The notes beneath the pieces were generated by a model that was not told where the DNA came from, did no database searches, and worked only from the letters and a program-made list of their open reading frames with translations. From positions 124,001-188,000 of the forward strand of contig NZ_BOMG01000026.1 of the NCBI RefSeq assembly GCF_016862075.1: a stretch of DNA of 64,000 bases, given 5' to 3'. Each line of letters starts with the position of its first letter. The stretch's first letter is position 1. Positions 1 to 6,658 of this stretch are shown piece after piece. Both the position numbers and the translations under genes were made by a program. The DNA is from Actinoplanes couchii. Lineage in GTDB: Bacteria > Actinomycetota > Actinomycetes > Mycobacteriales > Micromonosporaceae.

Positions 1-506
1 TCTACACGCTCCACCTGCGACGACGAAGAGGAAACGGCGAATTTCCCAACACTCACAGGGCTTCCCTGATACGAGATCGACCATACGGCGTGTGTCCCCA
101 TCAGCAGCAGGCACATCAAACGTTGACAGTTGACCTCATGCATGCCAGCGATTATGAGAAGCCCACGCAAATCCGACGACCTTTCGGGTTTCCATGACGG
201 CAAGCATCGATAATTTATTCCTCTGCCGGCCACCGAATGCTTGATCTGCGTCTCAAACGAAGAGCAACAGATGCCGGCCCGACCGGCGCCCAGGTCTCCG
301 ATCGCGTCACCGGGCCCTGGGCGAGGCAGCTCACATGGCTGTGCCGGACAAACTGAGACCAGGCGATGCGCCACAAGATCGAGCGACGCCGAACGGCAAA
401 CGGCGAACCAGCCGTGATGCGGGGTTTCCGGGGGCTCGGCCCCCGGAGCAGACAAGACGTGAGGCCCCGGTCCGCGCTTTCCGCGGACAGAGGCCTCCGA
501 CTCACG
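1..506. other. Gene-free stretch beside tRNA-Val
   Basis: No convincing coding region is visible here. The first 220 bases are less GC-rich than the rest of the window. A sigma-70-like promoter pair reading rightwards can be drawn (TTGACC at 130-135, 17-bp spacer, TATGAG at 153-158; a second TTGACA at 123-128), but no credible gene follows it. A GC-rich hairpin (arms CCGGGGGC/GCCCCCGG) lies at about 428-446. The short open frames crossing this region and the tRNA have no family resemblance and no ribosome binding site. Confidence 0.5.
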
Positions 507-507
507 T
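457..507 (-). terminator. Nested hairpin after tRNA-Val
   Basis: Directly 3' of the tRNA (which reads leftwards) lie nested inverted repeats: an outer ACGTGAG/CTCACGT pair (457-463 with 501-507), a GAGGCC/GGCCTC pair and an inner GTCCGCG/CGCGGAC stem (470-476 with 482-488). There is no clear U-tract. A role as terminator or processing stem of the tRNA transcript is inferred. Confidence 0.5.
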
Positions 508-578
508 GGGCGCGGTAGGTTTCGAACCTACGACCCCTCGCTTGTAAGGCGAGTGCTCTCCCACTGAGCTACGCGCCC
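507..578 (-). tRNA. tRNA-Val (anticodon TAC)
   Basis: On the minus strand a full cloverleaf of 72 bases can be drawn. The acceptor stem GGGCGCG (578-572) pairs with CGCGCCC (514-508), with discriminator A at 507. The D-arm contains AGCTCAGTGGGAGAGC. The anticodon stem CTCGC/GCGAG encloses the loop CTTACAA, giving anticodon TAC (reads GUA, valine). The T-arm contains GGTTCGAAACC. The CCA end is not encoded. Confidence 0.95.
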
Positions 579-602
579 GATCTCCAGTGAAGACCGGAGC
601 CG

Positions 603-1088
603 TCATCCTACCTTGTCGGCTGATCGTCGGCCGAGGGTGGCGAGGGCCGTTCGCCAGGTGGTCTGCTCCCTGGTCTGGCCGGGGGTGGCCATCTCGGCGA
701 ATCGGACGGTGCCCGTCTCGTCGATGAGGAAGGTTCCCCGGTTGGCGATGCCGCGCTCGTCGTCGAAGACGCCGTACGCGGTGGCCACCGCGCCGTGTGG
801 CCAGAAGTCGGCGAGCATCGGGAAGTCGAAGCCCTCCCGCGTCGCCCACACCTTGTGGCTGTAGACCGAGTCGACGCTGACCGTGAGCACCTGCAGGTGC
901 TCGCCGGCGTAGACGTCCAGGTTCTCCTGGATCTCGGTCAGCTCGCCCTGGCATCGACCGGTGAACGCCAGTGGGTAGAACACCAGCAGGACCGCTTTGC
1001 GACCGTGGAAGTCGCTGAGGCGGACCTCCTGGTTGTTCTGGTCCTTGAGGACAAAATCGGGGGCTGCGGCTCCCACGTCGATGGGCAT
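603..1088 (-). CDS. ahpE: AhpE-type one-cysteine peroxiredoxin
   Basis: The 161-residue protein is a cytoplasmic thiol peroxidase that reduces hydroperoxides and peroxynitrite. The active-site signature FYPLAFTGRCQGEL puts the peroxidatic cysteine at about residue 46, with Pro39 and Thr43 forming the usual PxxxTxxC motif. There is no obvious resolving cysteine, as in the mycobacterial AhpE group. Length is typical. It lies downstream of the DUF3052 gene on the same strand; the ahpE-DUF3052-aceE neighbourhood is conserved in mycobacteria and streptomycetes, which supports the subfamily call. Confidence 0.9.
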   Translation of the reverse strand: MPIDVGAAAPDFVLKDQNNQEVRLSDFHGRKAVLLVFYPLAFTGRCQGELTEIQENLDVYAGEHLQVLTVSVDSVYSHKVWATREGFDFPMLADFWPHGAVATAYGVFDDERGIANRGTFLIDETGTVRFAEMATPGQTREQTTWRTALATLGRRSADKVG

Positions 1089-1157
1089 CGGCCCACCCTA
1101 CAACGCCCGTAGGCCGGCGCCGGTGAAGGCGCCGACCTGGGCTGAGGGGCCAGTGAG

Positions 1158-1592
1158 CTACTTCTTCTTGGCAGCGCCCCGGGGGGAGACCAGGCGTGCC
1201 CCGGTCCAGTCCTTGCCGGCGTTCACCGTCGAGGTCTGCTGCAGCCCCGACGCGGGGGCCGACTCACTGATCTCGCTCGGCTCGACGTGTCCGTCGCGGC
1301 CGGCTTTCGGGGTCAGCAGCCACACCACGCCGTTGTCGGCGAGGGGGCCGAGAGCATCGGTGAGAATCTCGAAAAGGTCACCGTCGCCGTCGCGGTACCA
1401 CAGCAATACCGCGTCGACCACCTCGTCGGTGTCCTCGTCGACCAACTCACCGACGCGTTCGGTCAGGGCGTCACGGAGATCCTCGTCGACATCGTCGTCG
1501 TAGCCCATCTCCATGACCACCATGTTCGGCTCCAGGCCGAACCGGTCCGCCAGGCTGCGTACGCCGTCGGCCTGACCCGCGGTCGCGCTCAC
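1158..1592 (-). CDS. DUF3052 family protein
   Basis: A 144-residue acidic cytoplasmic protein of the actinobacterial DUF3052 family, function unknown. A GTG start at 1592 is chosen because AGGAGG lies nine bases upstream; the reading frame stays open further upstream but without a ribosome site and with unrelated composition. A patch very rich in Asp and Glu occupies about residues 30-60 and the C-terminus is basic (ends in KKK). The gene directly precedes ahpE, the arrangement known from Mycobacterium and Streptomyces. No catalytic motif is visible. Confidence 0.85.
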   Translation of the reverse strand: MSATAGQADGVRSLADRFGLEPNMVVMEMGYDDDVDEDLRDALTERVGELVDEDTDEVVDAVLLWYRDGDGDLFEILTDALGPLADNGVVWLLTPKAGRDGHVEPSEISESAPASGLQQTSTVNAGKDWTGARLVSPRGAAKKK

Positions 1593-1695
1593 TGTCCAAA
1601 TCCTCCTAGCCGTCAACGAAAAAATTCCCGAACCTTTGGGGTAGTCCACACATTCCGGGGCCGGTGCGCAAGTGGCACACCGAGTGTGTGGCAAT

Positions 1696-4026
1696 TTACC
1701 GCGCCAGCAGGGTGTGGGCACCCTGTGTGATGGCATCCTCTCCCACGAGAACGTGCTGGGCGGCGGGACCCAGCGGAACAGGGGCGTCAGCGGCCGCCAC
1801 TCGGCGGACGGATCCGACAAATGCCCCATCCACCAGGGCGGCCAGCACCCCTTCCCCGACACCACCGGACCGCCGGGTCTCGTCCACGATCAGCACGCGC
1901 CCGGTCATCCCGGCCTCACGGACCAGATCGGCCGTGGGCAGCGGGTTCAGCCATCTCAGGTCGACCACCCGGGAACCGTACCCGTCGGCGGCAAGCTGTG
2001 CGGCGACACGCAGCGACATGCGCACCCCGTTGCCGTACGTCACGATCGTCAGATCCTGGGCGGAGCCGAGCCCGTAGGTGCGGGCCCGGCCGATCGGAAC
2101 GTGGTCCTCGGCCCACTCACCGGGCGCCGGATACGGGGCGAGCCACTCGTTGTCGCCTTGCTGATAGAGGTCCCTCGTCTGGTAGAGGGCGACCGGCTCG
2201 AGGAAGACGCTGACGGTCCCGTCGACGGCCGCGGCGGCGAGGCAGGAGCGCAGCATCGGGGCGGCGTCGGCGGCACGGGCCGGGACCGCCACGACGAGGC
2301 CGGGCACGTCCCGCAGGGCGGCCACGGTGTTGTCGTTGTCGAGATGGCCGCCGACCCCGAAGGGCTGGGCCAGACCGGGAACCCTCAGGACCATCGGATT
2401 GCGGTACGCCCCGGCGGACAGGTGCCCCATGGTGGCCGCCTCGGTCCGTAGCTGCTCCAGACCGCCCCAGAGGGCCGCCAGGCCGTCCAACTCGGGAACG
2501 GGCAGCAGACCGGCCGTCCCGGCTCCCAGGGCCAGTCCGAGGATCGTGGTGGTGTCCGGCGGGCTGTCGAAGATCCGGTCGCCGTCCCGGGCGTGCAGCC
2601 CGGCGGTGACGCCGTGCCGCCCGCCACGGGTGGTGGCCGGCCCGAAGACGAGCAGACCGGGATAGGTGGCGAGGGCGTCGGTGAGGGTGGCGCCGATGGT
2701 CTGGGCCAGTGTCATCGGGGCGGCGTCCTCGGGCAGCCGGCCGTCGAACAGCCGCTCCCGGACGGCCGTCTCGGGGACCTCACCGGCGGTCTGGGCGACC
2801 CGCAGCGGGCGGCGTGGCGCGAGGGTGCCGGCGATCTCGCCGAGGGCGGCCAGTTTCGGCTCGCCGAGCACCTCCTCGGCGGCCTTGCGGACCTGCCAGC
2901 CGACCTCGTCGTAGCGGGTGAGCACCTCGTCCGGCGTGTACAGCCCGGCCTCGGCGAGCAGCCGGGCGGTGTCGATCAGCGGATCCCGCCCGGGATCCGG
3001 CTCGCCGGCCGGCCCGAGCAGGTGGACGGTGGCCAGGTGCAGGACGGCGGGCCGGCGCTCGGTGCGGACGAACTCCACCGCCTCGGCGGCGGCGTCGAAC
3101 ACCGCGGCGAGGTCGCAGCCGTCGGCGTACGAGTACCGCAGGCCGGGCCGCCCGCGCAGCACCCGGGCGGTCCAGCCGTCCGGGTCCGGCCCGCCGGGAG
3201 TGTCGTCCTCGCACACCAGCAGCAGCGGCACCCGCTGCCCGGCGAAGTCGAGCCGGCCGGCCACGTCCAGCCCGGCGACCCCACCGGCCCGGCCGGGCGC
3301 GCCGTCACCGAACGAGGCCACCACGATCGCGTCGTCCGGCCAGGCCCGCCCGTCGGAAGAGCCCTCGAGAAGGCCGGACCGACGATCGGAAGAGCCCTCA
3401 AGAGGACCGGACCGGCCATCGGAAGAGCCCTCGAAAGAGCCGGACCGGCCATCGGAAGAACCCCCCGAAGAACCGGACCGGGTGAGCGCGTGCGCCAGGC
3501 CGGCCGCGCGGGGCAGGTGGCTACCCCCGGCGGAGAGGGCCGGGATCAGGTGCAGAGCCGGATTGCCGAAGATCTTGTCGCGCCCGCCGGTGATCGGGTC
3601 GCGGACCGACGCGACCACGCCGCGCAGCACGTCGCGGGCGGCCTCCTCGAGACGGCGGGCCCGGTCGGCGCCGCTGGTGGCGGACGCGTCGGCCGCCCGT
3701 ACGCAATAGAAAGCCGCGGAGCGGTGGTGGAGAAGGGCCGGATCGTCGCCGCGCAGCACCGCAGCCACCGCGGCGCCGCCCTCGTGCCCGGACGACGCGG
3801 CGGTGTGGAAGCCCTCGTTGAAGCTGCGCAGCCAGCGCGCGGCGAGATCGAGGTGGCGGCTGGTCAGCTGGGCGTCGAAGAGGTCCTTCGCCTGGGCGCC
3901 GGTCAGACCGGTGCCGTCCCGGACCGGATCGCCGGGGGCACGCCCGGTCTCCGGTGTCCGCAGGGCCGAGACCGCTTCGCGGAACCGCTCGTCGAGGCTT
4001 TGCGGGGTGGTCACGAGATTCAGCAT
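1696..4026 (-). CDS. Fused E1 alpha/beta 2-oxoacid dehydrogenase-like protein, active site degenerate
   Basis: The 776-residue protein combines an alpha-type thiamine diphosphate domain (about residues 1-390) with a beta-type transketolase pyrimidine and C-terminal domain (about 420-776), as in single-chain 2-oxoacid dehydrogenase E1 proteins of actinomycetes. A GDG motif is seen at 240-242, but the later metal-binding position reads CEDD (272-275) where the family has an Asn. The beta-domain Glu expected to activate the cofactor (pattern PxxExxIxG) is replaced by Thr492 in PPDTTTILG. A low-complexity tandem repeat sits at about 180-225. No E2 or E3 gene is near. Start ATG 4026 has a weak ribosome site; GTG 4014 is possible. 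It may be a pseudoenzyme or have a changed activity. Confidence 0.75.
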   Translation of the reverse strand: MLNLVTTPQSLDERFREAVSALRTPETGRAPGDPVRDGTGLTGAQAKDLFDAQLTSRHLDLAARWLRSFNEGFHTAASSGHEGGAAVAAVLRGDDPALLHHRSAAFYCVRAADASATSGADRARRLEEAARDVLRGVVASVRDPITGGRDKIFGNPALHLIPALSAGGSHLPRAAGLAHALTRSGSSGGSSDGRSGSFEGSSDGRSGPLEGSSDRRSGLLEGSSDGRAWPDDAIVVASFGDGAPGRAGGVAGLDVAGRLDFAGQRVPLLLVCEDDTPGGPDPDGWTARVLRGRPGLRYSYADGCDLAAVFDAAAEAVEFVRTERRPAVLHLATVHLLGPAGEPDPGRDPLIDTARLLAEAGLYTPDEVLTRYDEVGWQVRKAAEEVLGEPKLAALGEIAGTLAPRRPLRVAQTAGEVPETAVRERLFDGRLPEDAAPMTLAQTIGATLTDALATYPGLLVFGPATTRGGRHGVTAGLHARDGDRIFDSPPDTTTILGLALGAGTAGLLPVPELDGLAALWGGLEQLRTEAATMGHLSAGAYRNPMVLRVPGLAQPFGVGGHLDNDNTVAALRDVPGLVVAVPARAADAAPMLRSCLAAAAVDGTVSVFLEPVALYQTRDLYQQGDNEWLAPYPAPGEWAEDHVPIGRARTYGLGSAQDLTIVTYGNGVRMSLRVAAQLAADGYGSRVVDLRWLNPLPTADLVREAGMTGRVLIVDETRRSGGVGEGVLAALVDGAFVGSVRRVAAADAPVPLGPAAQHVLVGEDAITQGAHTLLAR
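3350..3490 (-). repeat. 33-bp in-frame tandem repeat, about four copies
   Basis: Four adjacent units of 33 bases, each containing a variant of CGGAAGAGCCCTC followed by a CCGGAC end, run through this stretch. On the coding (minus) strand each unit gives 11 residues of the pattern SSDGRSGPLEG. Because 33 is a multiple of three the frame of the E1-like gene is kept. Copies differ by a few bases, so the expansion is not brand new. Confidence 0.9.
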
Positions 4027-4108
4027 TCCCGACGCGGGCCGGTAGTACCACTGCGAGATGGTTCGATCTGCCACACACGACAGGTGACGCGGTGGTCTAC
4101 TCAGAGAC

Positions 4109-4204
4109 ATGATCTTGCGGTACGCCGCCCTGCGCCTGCTGCAGTGCGCCGGCTGGGTGGCCGGGGCCACAACGGTGTTCCTGCTGCTCGATCTGTACAC
4201 ATAG
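4109..4204 (+). CDS. Possible 31-residue membrane peptide
   Basis: A short open frame starting ATG encodes 31 residues, mostly hydrophobic from about residue 5 to 28 with Arg near the N-terminus, consistent with one membrane helix. It lies in the gap between the divergent E1-like gene and yjbQ and stops nine bases before yjbQ. There is no strong ribosome site and no recognised family, so it could be chance. If real it might be co-transcribed with yjbQ. Confidence 0.3.
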   Translation: MILRYAALRLLQCAGWVAGATTVFLLLDLYT

Positions 4205-4213
4205 GCTCGGGCG

Positions 4214-4618
4214 ATGCGTAGCGAGTTGATCACTGTTCGGACCGGCGGCTCTCCCGTCGTCGAGGACATCACCCGGGAGGCCGCGGATTTCGTGCGGTCC
4301 GAGCAGGACGGTCTGCTGCACGTCTTCGTGCCGCACGCGACGGCCGGTCTGGCGATCATCGAGACCGGGGCCGGTTCGGACGACGACCTGCTGACCGCGA
4401 TCGACGACCTGCTGCCCACCGAGGACAAGTGGCAGCACCGGCACGGTTCCCGCGGGCACGGCCGGGATCACGTGCTGCCCGCGTGGATCCCGCCGTACGC
4501 CACCCTGCCGGTGATCGGCGGCGAGATCGCACTCGGCACCTGGCAGTCGATCTGCCTGGTCGACCCGAACGGTGACAATCCGATCCGCCAGGTCAGGTTC
4601 TCGTTCCTGAAGGGGTGA
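4214..4618 (+). CDS. yjbQ: YjbQ/UPF0047 family protein
   Basis: This 134-residue protein matches the YjbQ family: the HATAGLAIIE segment near residue 42-51, conserved acidic and His residues in the middle (DLLPTEDKWQHRH), and the C-terminal GTWQSICLVD stretch. Members form small trimers with a His-lined metal-like site, and some have weak thiamine phosphate synthase activity; the physiological role is unsettled. Length is normal. No clear Shine-Dalgarno precedes the ATG. Its 3' end overlaps the convergent gene by 26 bases. Confidence 0.85.
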   Translation: MRSELITVRTGGSPVVEDITREAADFVRSEQDGLLHVFVPHATAGLAIIETGAGSDDDLLTAIDDLLPTEDKWQHRHGSRGHGRDHVLPAWIPPYATLPVIGGEIALGTWQSICLVDPNGDNPIRQVRFSFLKG

Positions 4619-5804
4619 GCACGCCTGCAGGGGTGAGCACGGTCCGGGCCACTCCCGGCGGGGTCTGCGGTCGGCCGGGCGCGCCGGCGAGCACCACGTT
4701 CTCCGGGTAGAGCCGCCCCAGCAGCGCGAGCAGCACCAGGTCGTCCCCCTCGGCGGGCAGCACGGCGTCCCCGTCGGTGTTCTCCACCAGGCCGGGTGCG
4801 GTCAGCACCGGCCAGGCGCCCAGCACCGGTCCGTCGCCGGCTGCCGGGCCGCCACTGGCGAACCGGTGGCCGCGCAGCGCCTGTCCCAGATCCACCCGGG
4901 TGGTCGCACCGTCCCGGGTGACCTCGATCACTGCGGTGCGGACGCCGTCCTTCGCCGGGGTCGCGGTGATCCGCGCGGCGAGCGGTCCGCCTCCGGTCGC
5001 CGTTCCCACCCCGATCGCGGCGGTACGACCCTCAGCCGCATAGTCCTCGACGGCCGGCACCCAGGTCGCGTCCGTCCCGCCGGCGCCCGGCCGCCACCGG
5101 AGCAGGTACCGCGGCGCCGCCAGGACGTCACCGTCCACCACCGCCGGCAGCACGGTCCCGCCGTCGTGGTCGAACCCGTACCCGGCCGGCCCGCCGTCCC
5201 CGGTGACCACCCGCCGGGCGTACTCCACCACGCTCGTGTGCCGGACCCGGCGGAACAGCAGCTCGGCCAGGAACCGCTCGCGCGCCTGTTCGGTGTGCCG
5301 CAGCCCGCGCGGGGTGACCAGCAGCGGCGTCTCCCGCCAGTTCGCGAAGGGCAGCAGCGCGTCCCGCAGCAGCACGGTCTGGTGCAGCCACTCGTTGTAG
5401 AGCTGGATGGCGACTGGCCCGCCCCGGGCGCCCATCAGCATCTCGGTGGCGTCCGGGGTGAGCAGGTGCCCGTCGCAGCGGCTGCGGACCACGAGCGGCC
5501 CGGCCGGGAACCCGATCGGCGCGGCGGCCAGCCGGGCCAGGGCGTCCCCGGCCCACGCCGCCAGCTCGGCGCCGATCGCCGCGGCCTGTCCGGCGAACTC
5601 GCCGGCGCTCGCGGTCAGCGGCAGCGACGTCTCCCGCCCGGCGGTGGCGAGGGTGGCCCGGATCTGGGCGTTCAGGACTTCCGGGTCGAAGCCGGTGACG
5701 GCGTCCGCGACCCCTTGGAGCAGGGGTTCGAGGGTGGTCGCGAACCGTTCCGCGGTCATCGCGGAACGCTCCGGCAGGGTGTTCCAGCGATCTGCTCCGA
5801 GCAT
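4593..5804 (-). CDS. Unknown protein, likely target of adjacent TetR regulator
   Basis: I do not recognise this 403-residue protein. It has no signal peptide or membrane segment, is Ala/Gly rich with an N-terminal helical half (about residues 1-200) and a Gly-rich, probably beta-sheet C-terminal half. The start is supported by GGAGG five bases upstream of the ATG at 5804. It follows a TetR-type gene on the same strand, and a motif shared with that gene's promoter lies just upstream (5822-5832), so it is probably the regulator's target. Its end overlaps yjbQ tail to tail. Confidence 0.7.
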   Translation of the reverse strand: MLGADRWNTLPERSAMTAERFATTLEPLLQGVADAVTGFDPEVLNAQIRATLATAGRETSLPLTASAGEFAGQAAAIGAELAAWAGDALARLAAAPIGFPAGPLVVRSRCDGHLLTPDATEMLMGARGGPVAIQLYNEWLHQTVLLRDALLPFANWRETPLLVTPRGLRHTEQARERFLAELLFRRVRHTSVVEYARRVVTGDGGPAGYGFDHDGGTVLPAVVDGDVLAAPRYLLRWRPGAGGTDATWVPAVEDYAAEGRTAAIGVGTATGGGPLAARITATPAKDGVRTAVIEVTRDGATTRVDLGQALRGHRFASGGPAAGDGPVLGAWPVLTAPGLVENTDGDAVLPAEGDDLVLLALLGRLYPENVVLAGAPGRPQTPPGVARTVLTPAGVLTPSGTRT

Positions 5805-5819
5805 GGTGTCCTCCGATAC

Positions 5820-5834
5820 TTGATCGTTCGTTAC
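5820..5834 (-). promoter_or_regulatory. Candidate TetR operator before the unknown gene
   Basis: GATCGTTCGTT at 5822-5832 matches GATCGGTCGTT at 6447-6457 in ten of eleven positions and in the same orientation. Each copy lies upstream of a leftward gene. Flanking bases extend the similarity (AACGAnCGATC on the coding strand). This shared motif is the likely binding site of the TetR protein encoded between the two copies; binding itself is inferred. Confidence 0.5.
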
Positions 5835-5854
5835 AGAATTCAGGTACGAAAAAA

Positions 5855-6424
5855 TCAGTCCAGGATCGACAGGGCGACCTCCAGGTGACCGGCCAGCACC
5901 CGCTCGTCCGGGGTCACCTTCACGGTGATCAGCAGGCCGTTGAGGAAGGTGACCAGGAAGCCGGCGAGTGCCACCGGATCGTGCCGGGTGGTGATCTCGC
6001 CCCGGGCGGCCGCGGCGGTGAGCAGCCCGGTCAGGGCGACGGTGGAGGCGGCCATCGCGTCCCGCACGAAACGGCCGGTGGGCGCGTCACCGGGGAGCCG
6101 CTCGGCGGCCGCGTTCACGAAGAGGCAGCCGCGGCCGGTGGCGAGCCGGATCCGCTCCAGCAGCATGTCCCGCAGCACCGCGCGGACGTCGCCGCCGGTC
6201 GCCAGCTCGGCGAGCGCGGTGGCGGCCAGACTGTCCCGGTAGTGCTCCAGGGCGGCCCGGTACAGACCGTCCTTGTTACCGAACGCTGCGTAGAGCGAGC
6301 CCTGCCCGACACCGAGCCGCTCGGTCAGGTGGCGCACCGAGGTGGCCTCGTAGCCCCGCTCCCAGAACAGGTCCATGGCCTGGGCGACCGCCCGCTCGGT
6401 GTCGAACTCCCGCAACCTGGCCAT
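5855..6424 (-). CDS. TetR family repressor
   Basis: This 189-residue cytoplasmic regulator has an N-terminal TetR helix-turn-helix (about residues 10-55, with SVRHLTERLGVGQGSLYAAF as the recognition part followed by KDGLYRAALEHY) and an all-helical C-terminal ligand domain. It sits 50 bases upstream of the unknown gene on the same strand. The ATG at 6424 has no ribosome site and lies six bases after a good -10 hexamer, so the mRNA is probably leaderless. The operator-like motif overlapping its -35 suggests autorepression. Confidence 0.9.
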   Translation of the reverse strand: MARLREFDTERAVAQAMDLFWERGYEATSVRHLTERLGVGQGSLYAAFGNKDGLYRAALEHYRDSLAATALAELATGGDVRAVLRDMLLERIRLATGRGCLFVNAAAERLPGDAPTGRFVRDAMAASTVALTGLLTAAAARGEITTRHDPVALAGFLVTFLNGLLITVKVTPDERVLAGHLEVALSILD

Positions 6425-6430
6425 ACCCGT

Positions 6431-6460
6431 ACCCTAGCCGGTTCTGGATCGGTCGTTCAA
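6431..6460 (-). promoter_or_regulatory. tetR promoter with overlapping operator, leaderless start
   Basis: Read leftwards: -35 TTGAAC (6460-6455), 18-base spacer, -10 TAGGGT (6436-6431), six bases, then the ATG at 6424. Transcription should therefore begin at or next to the start codon. The motif AACGACCGATC covers the end of the -35 and the start of the spacer and recurs before the downstream gene. Confidence 0.6.
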
Positions 6461-6658
6461 GATAGCTCACGGCCCATATTTCTCAGCCGTTTACCAGTGT
6501 GTCCACAAAGTTACTGCTCAGTACATGTGTCGCGCATCGCTGAGACCGTGGGTAGGCGTGACGCGGCGCACGGCAAGGGGGCAGGATGGAGGCCTGTTCC
6601 GAGCGATTCGCCACCTAGATCGCCCGGAGGTCCGACACTCACACCCTGAGGATTGCCT

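Noticed and set aside
215..547. Short open frames around the tRNA
   Set aside because: They overlap the tRNA or the hairpin after it, lack ribosome sites and look like translated non-coding DNA.
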